NCBI GenBank assembly: GCA_946408295.1
Contig: CAMJRT010000095.1
Location: 1-5,575, forward strand
Direction of reading: 5' to 3'
DNA: 5,575 bases
From: an uncultured Bacteroidales bacterium
GTDB taxonomy: Bacteria > Bacteroidota > Bacteroidia > Bacteroidales > UBA932
Shown: in pieces, positions 5,109 through 5,575 of the stretch
Layout of the letters: every line of letters starts with the position of its first letter
How positions within the stretch are numbered: position 1 is the first letter of the stretch
The notes under the pieces: model-generated
Told to the model about the DNA's origin: nothing
Database searches by the model: none
Seen by the model: the letters and a program-made list of their open reading frames with translations, nothing else
Translations under genes and position numbers: made by a program

Positions 5109-5315
5109 ATTTTCTTTTCTTTTATAGCATTGCAAATGTATTTTCGAAGTGTGCAATTGCATTGCATTTGCATAAAAATCGCCATTTTAAGGCCGTGCAA
5201 GGCATATTTCATTTTTGCATATTCATTCAACTTTCCACACCTTTCCGGGAAAAGACCAGGGAAAAGTCTTGTTTACGCCGTTGTACATTTGCAGAGTGTT
5301 TGCATTGCAATTGCA

Positions 5316-5575
5316 TTATTTTCCCGCCATCTTCACCTTGTGTGACACAAGCATCGTGTCAAATTGTTCCTTGTCCACGGGGATTTCTTCTTTCCCATCA
5401 AAGTTTGCGGATTCAAGGGCATCGAAAATGACTTGTGGCATGACGGAATAATATGATGGGTTGCCATAATAGTCTTTGACATGGATGATGGGGTTGGTCT
5501 CAATCACCACATCCTTGATTTCAAGGTATTCTTCATCGGTCAATTCGATGAATGGTGCAATCCACGGCTTCAAGG
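5316..5575 (-). CDS. Unrecognised protein, C-terminal 85 residues (5' end outside window)
   Basis: The frame is open from the right window edge to a TAA at 5316-5318. A TTG at 5571-5573 could be read as a start, but it is simply the first full codon visible, so I treat the gene as truncated. The visible part begins LKPWIAPFIELTDEEYLEIKD, continues with IIHVKDYYGNPSYYSVMP and VIFDALESANFDGKEEIP, and ends MLVSHKVKMAGK. It is acidic in the first half, soluble, with no membrane segment and no motif I can assign. It is on the same strand as the regulator and integrase but separated by 285 bp, so it is probably another gene of the mobile element with its own control. Confidence 0.65.
   Translation of the reverse strand, partial: LKPWIAPFIELTDEEYLEIKDVVIETNPIIHVKDYYGNPSYYSVMPQVIFDALESANFDGKEEIPVDKEQFDTMLVSHKVKMAGK

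Larger units (their letters stand above)
5031..5315 (-). promoter_or_regulatory. 285-bp regulatory gap upstream of the regulator-integrase pair
   Basis: This AT-rich stretch separates the regulator from the preceding gene on the same strand. Read on the - strand it contains a -7-like TACATTTG (5140 to 5133), about 100 bases before the regulator start and without a clear -33 box. Two leader palindromes follow. The far end is crowded with TGCA motifs: the palindrome TGCAATTGCA occurs twice (5152-5161, 5306-5315), and TGCAAATGTA (5131-5140) recurs inverted as TACATTTGCA (5284-5293). A 67-codon frame (5027-5230) crosses it but looks compositional. Confidence 0.5.

Noticed and set aside
5027..5230. 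A 67-codon - strand frame that overlaps the regulator start as ATGA
   Set aside because: The overlap looks like coupling, but the frame is Lys/Ile/Met-rich through AT-rich DNA, spans both leader palindromes, and begins upstream of the only -7-like box. I treat it as chance, though not strictly excluded.
5241..5270. Repeated GGGAAAAG and a short AAGAC/GTCTT inverted pair as a terminator for the gene ending at 5316
   Set aside because: The arms are only five bases with a nine-base loop and no U tract follows on the - strand. I cannot support a terminator here.

Overview
The window looks like a gut-type Bacteroidales chromosome. Three things suggest this: a surface lipoprotein of the fimbrillin/Mfa-like kind, promoters of the Bacteroidetes form (TTTG, then about 20 bases, then TAnnTTTG), and an integrase with the 'TGHSSFK...YYKI' ending seen in Bacteroides integrases. 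I cannot name a genus.

Left part (1-2450, + strand): the 3' end of one secreted beta-rich protein, then a well-formed promoter (289-320). Next comes a 48-codon ORF with a CPAC motif whose stop overlaps, as ATGA, the start of a 629-residue fimbrillin-like lipoprotein. A strong intrinsic terminator follows. The last ~110 codons of the lipoprotein are much more AT-rich than the rest and end like the truncated upstream protein, so the two genes are probably related and may exchange C-terminal modules.

Middle (2450-3430): a convergent thioredoxin gene (trxA, - strand) with a long hairpin beyond its 3' end and a palindrome containing its -7 box at its 5' end. Then comes a ~250-bp stretch without a credible gene. 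It is a chain of short perfect hairpins bracketed by a 19-bp direct repeat and closed by a 40-bp palindromic, two-way terminator. It may be a structured RNA or a dispersed intergenic repeat. Beyond it lies an AT-rich stretch with 12-bp tandem repeats just past the integrase 3' end, a likely attachment or arm-site region.

Right part (3429-5575, - strand): the edge of what is probably an integrated mobile element, read right to left. It contains the 3' end of an unrecognised gene, a 285-bp regulatory gap rich in palindromes, a 102-residue XRE-like helix-turn-helix protein, and, six bases later, a 428-residue tyrosine recombinase with a full catalytic set. The small regulator plausibly controls itself and the integrase through the palindromes upstream. 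The rest of the element lies outside the window, so I cannot say whether it is a phage, an integrative conjugative element or a smaller island.
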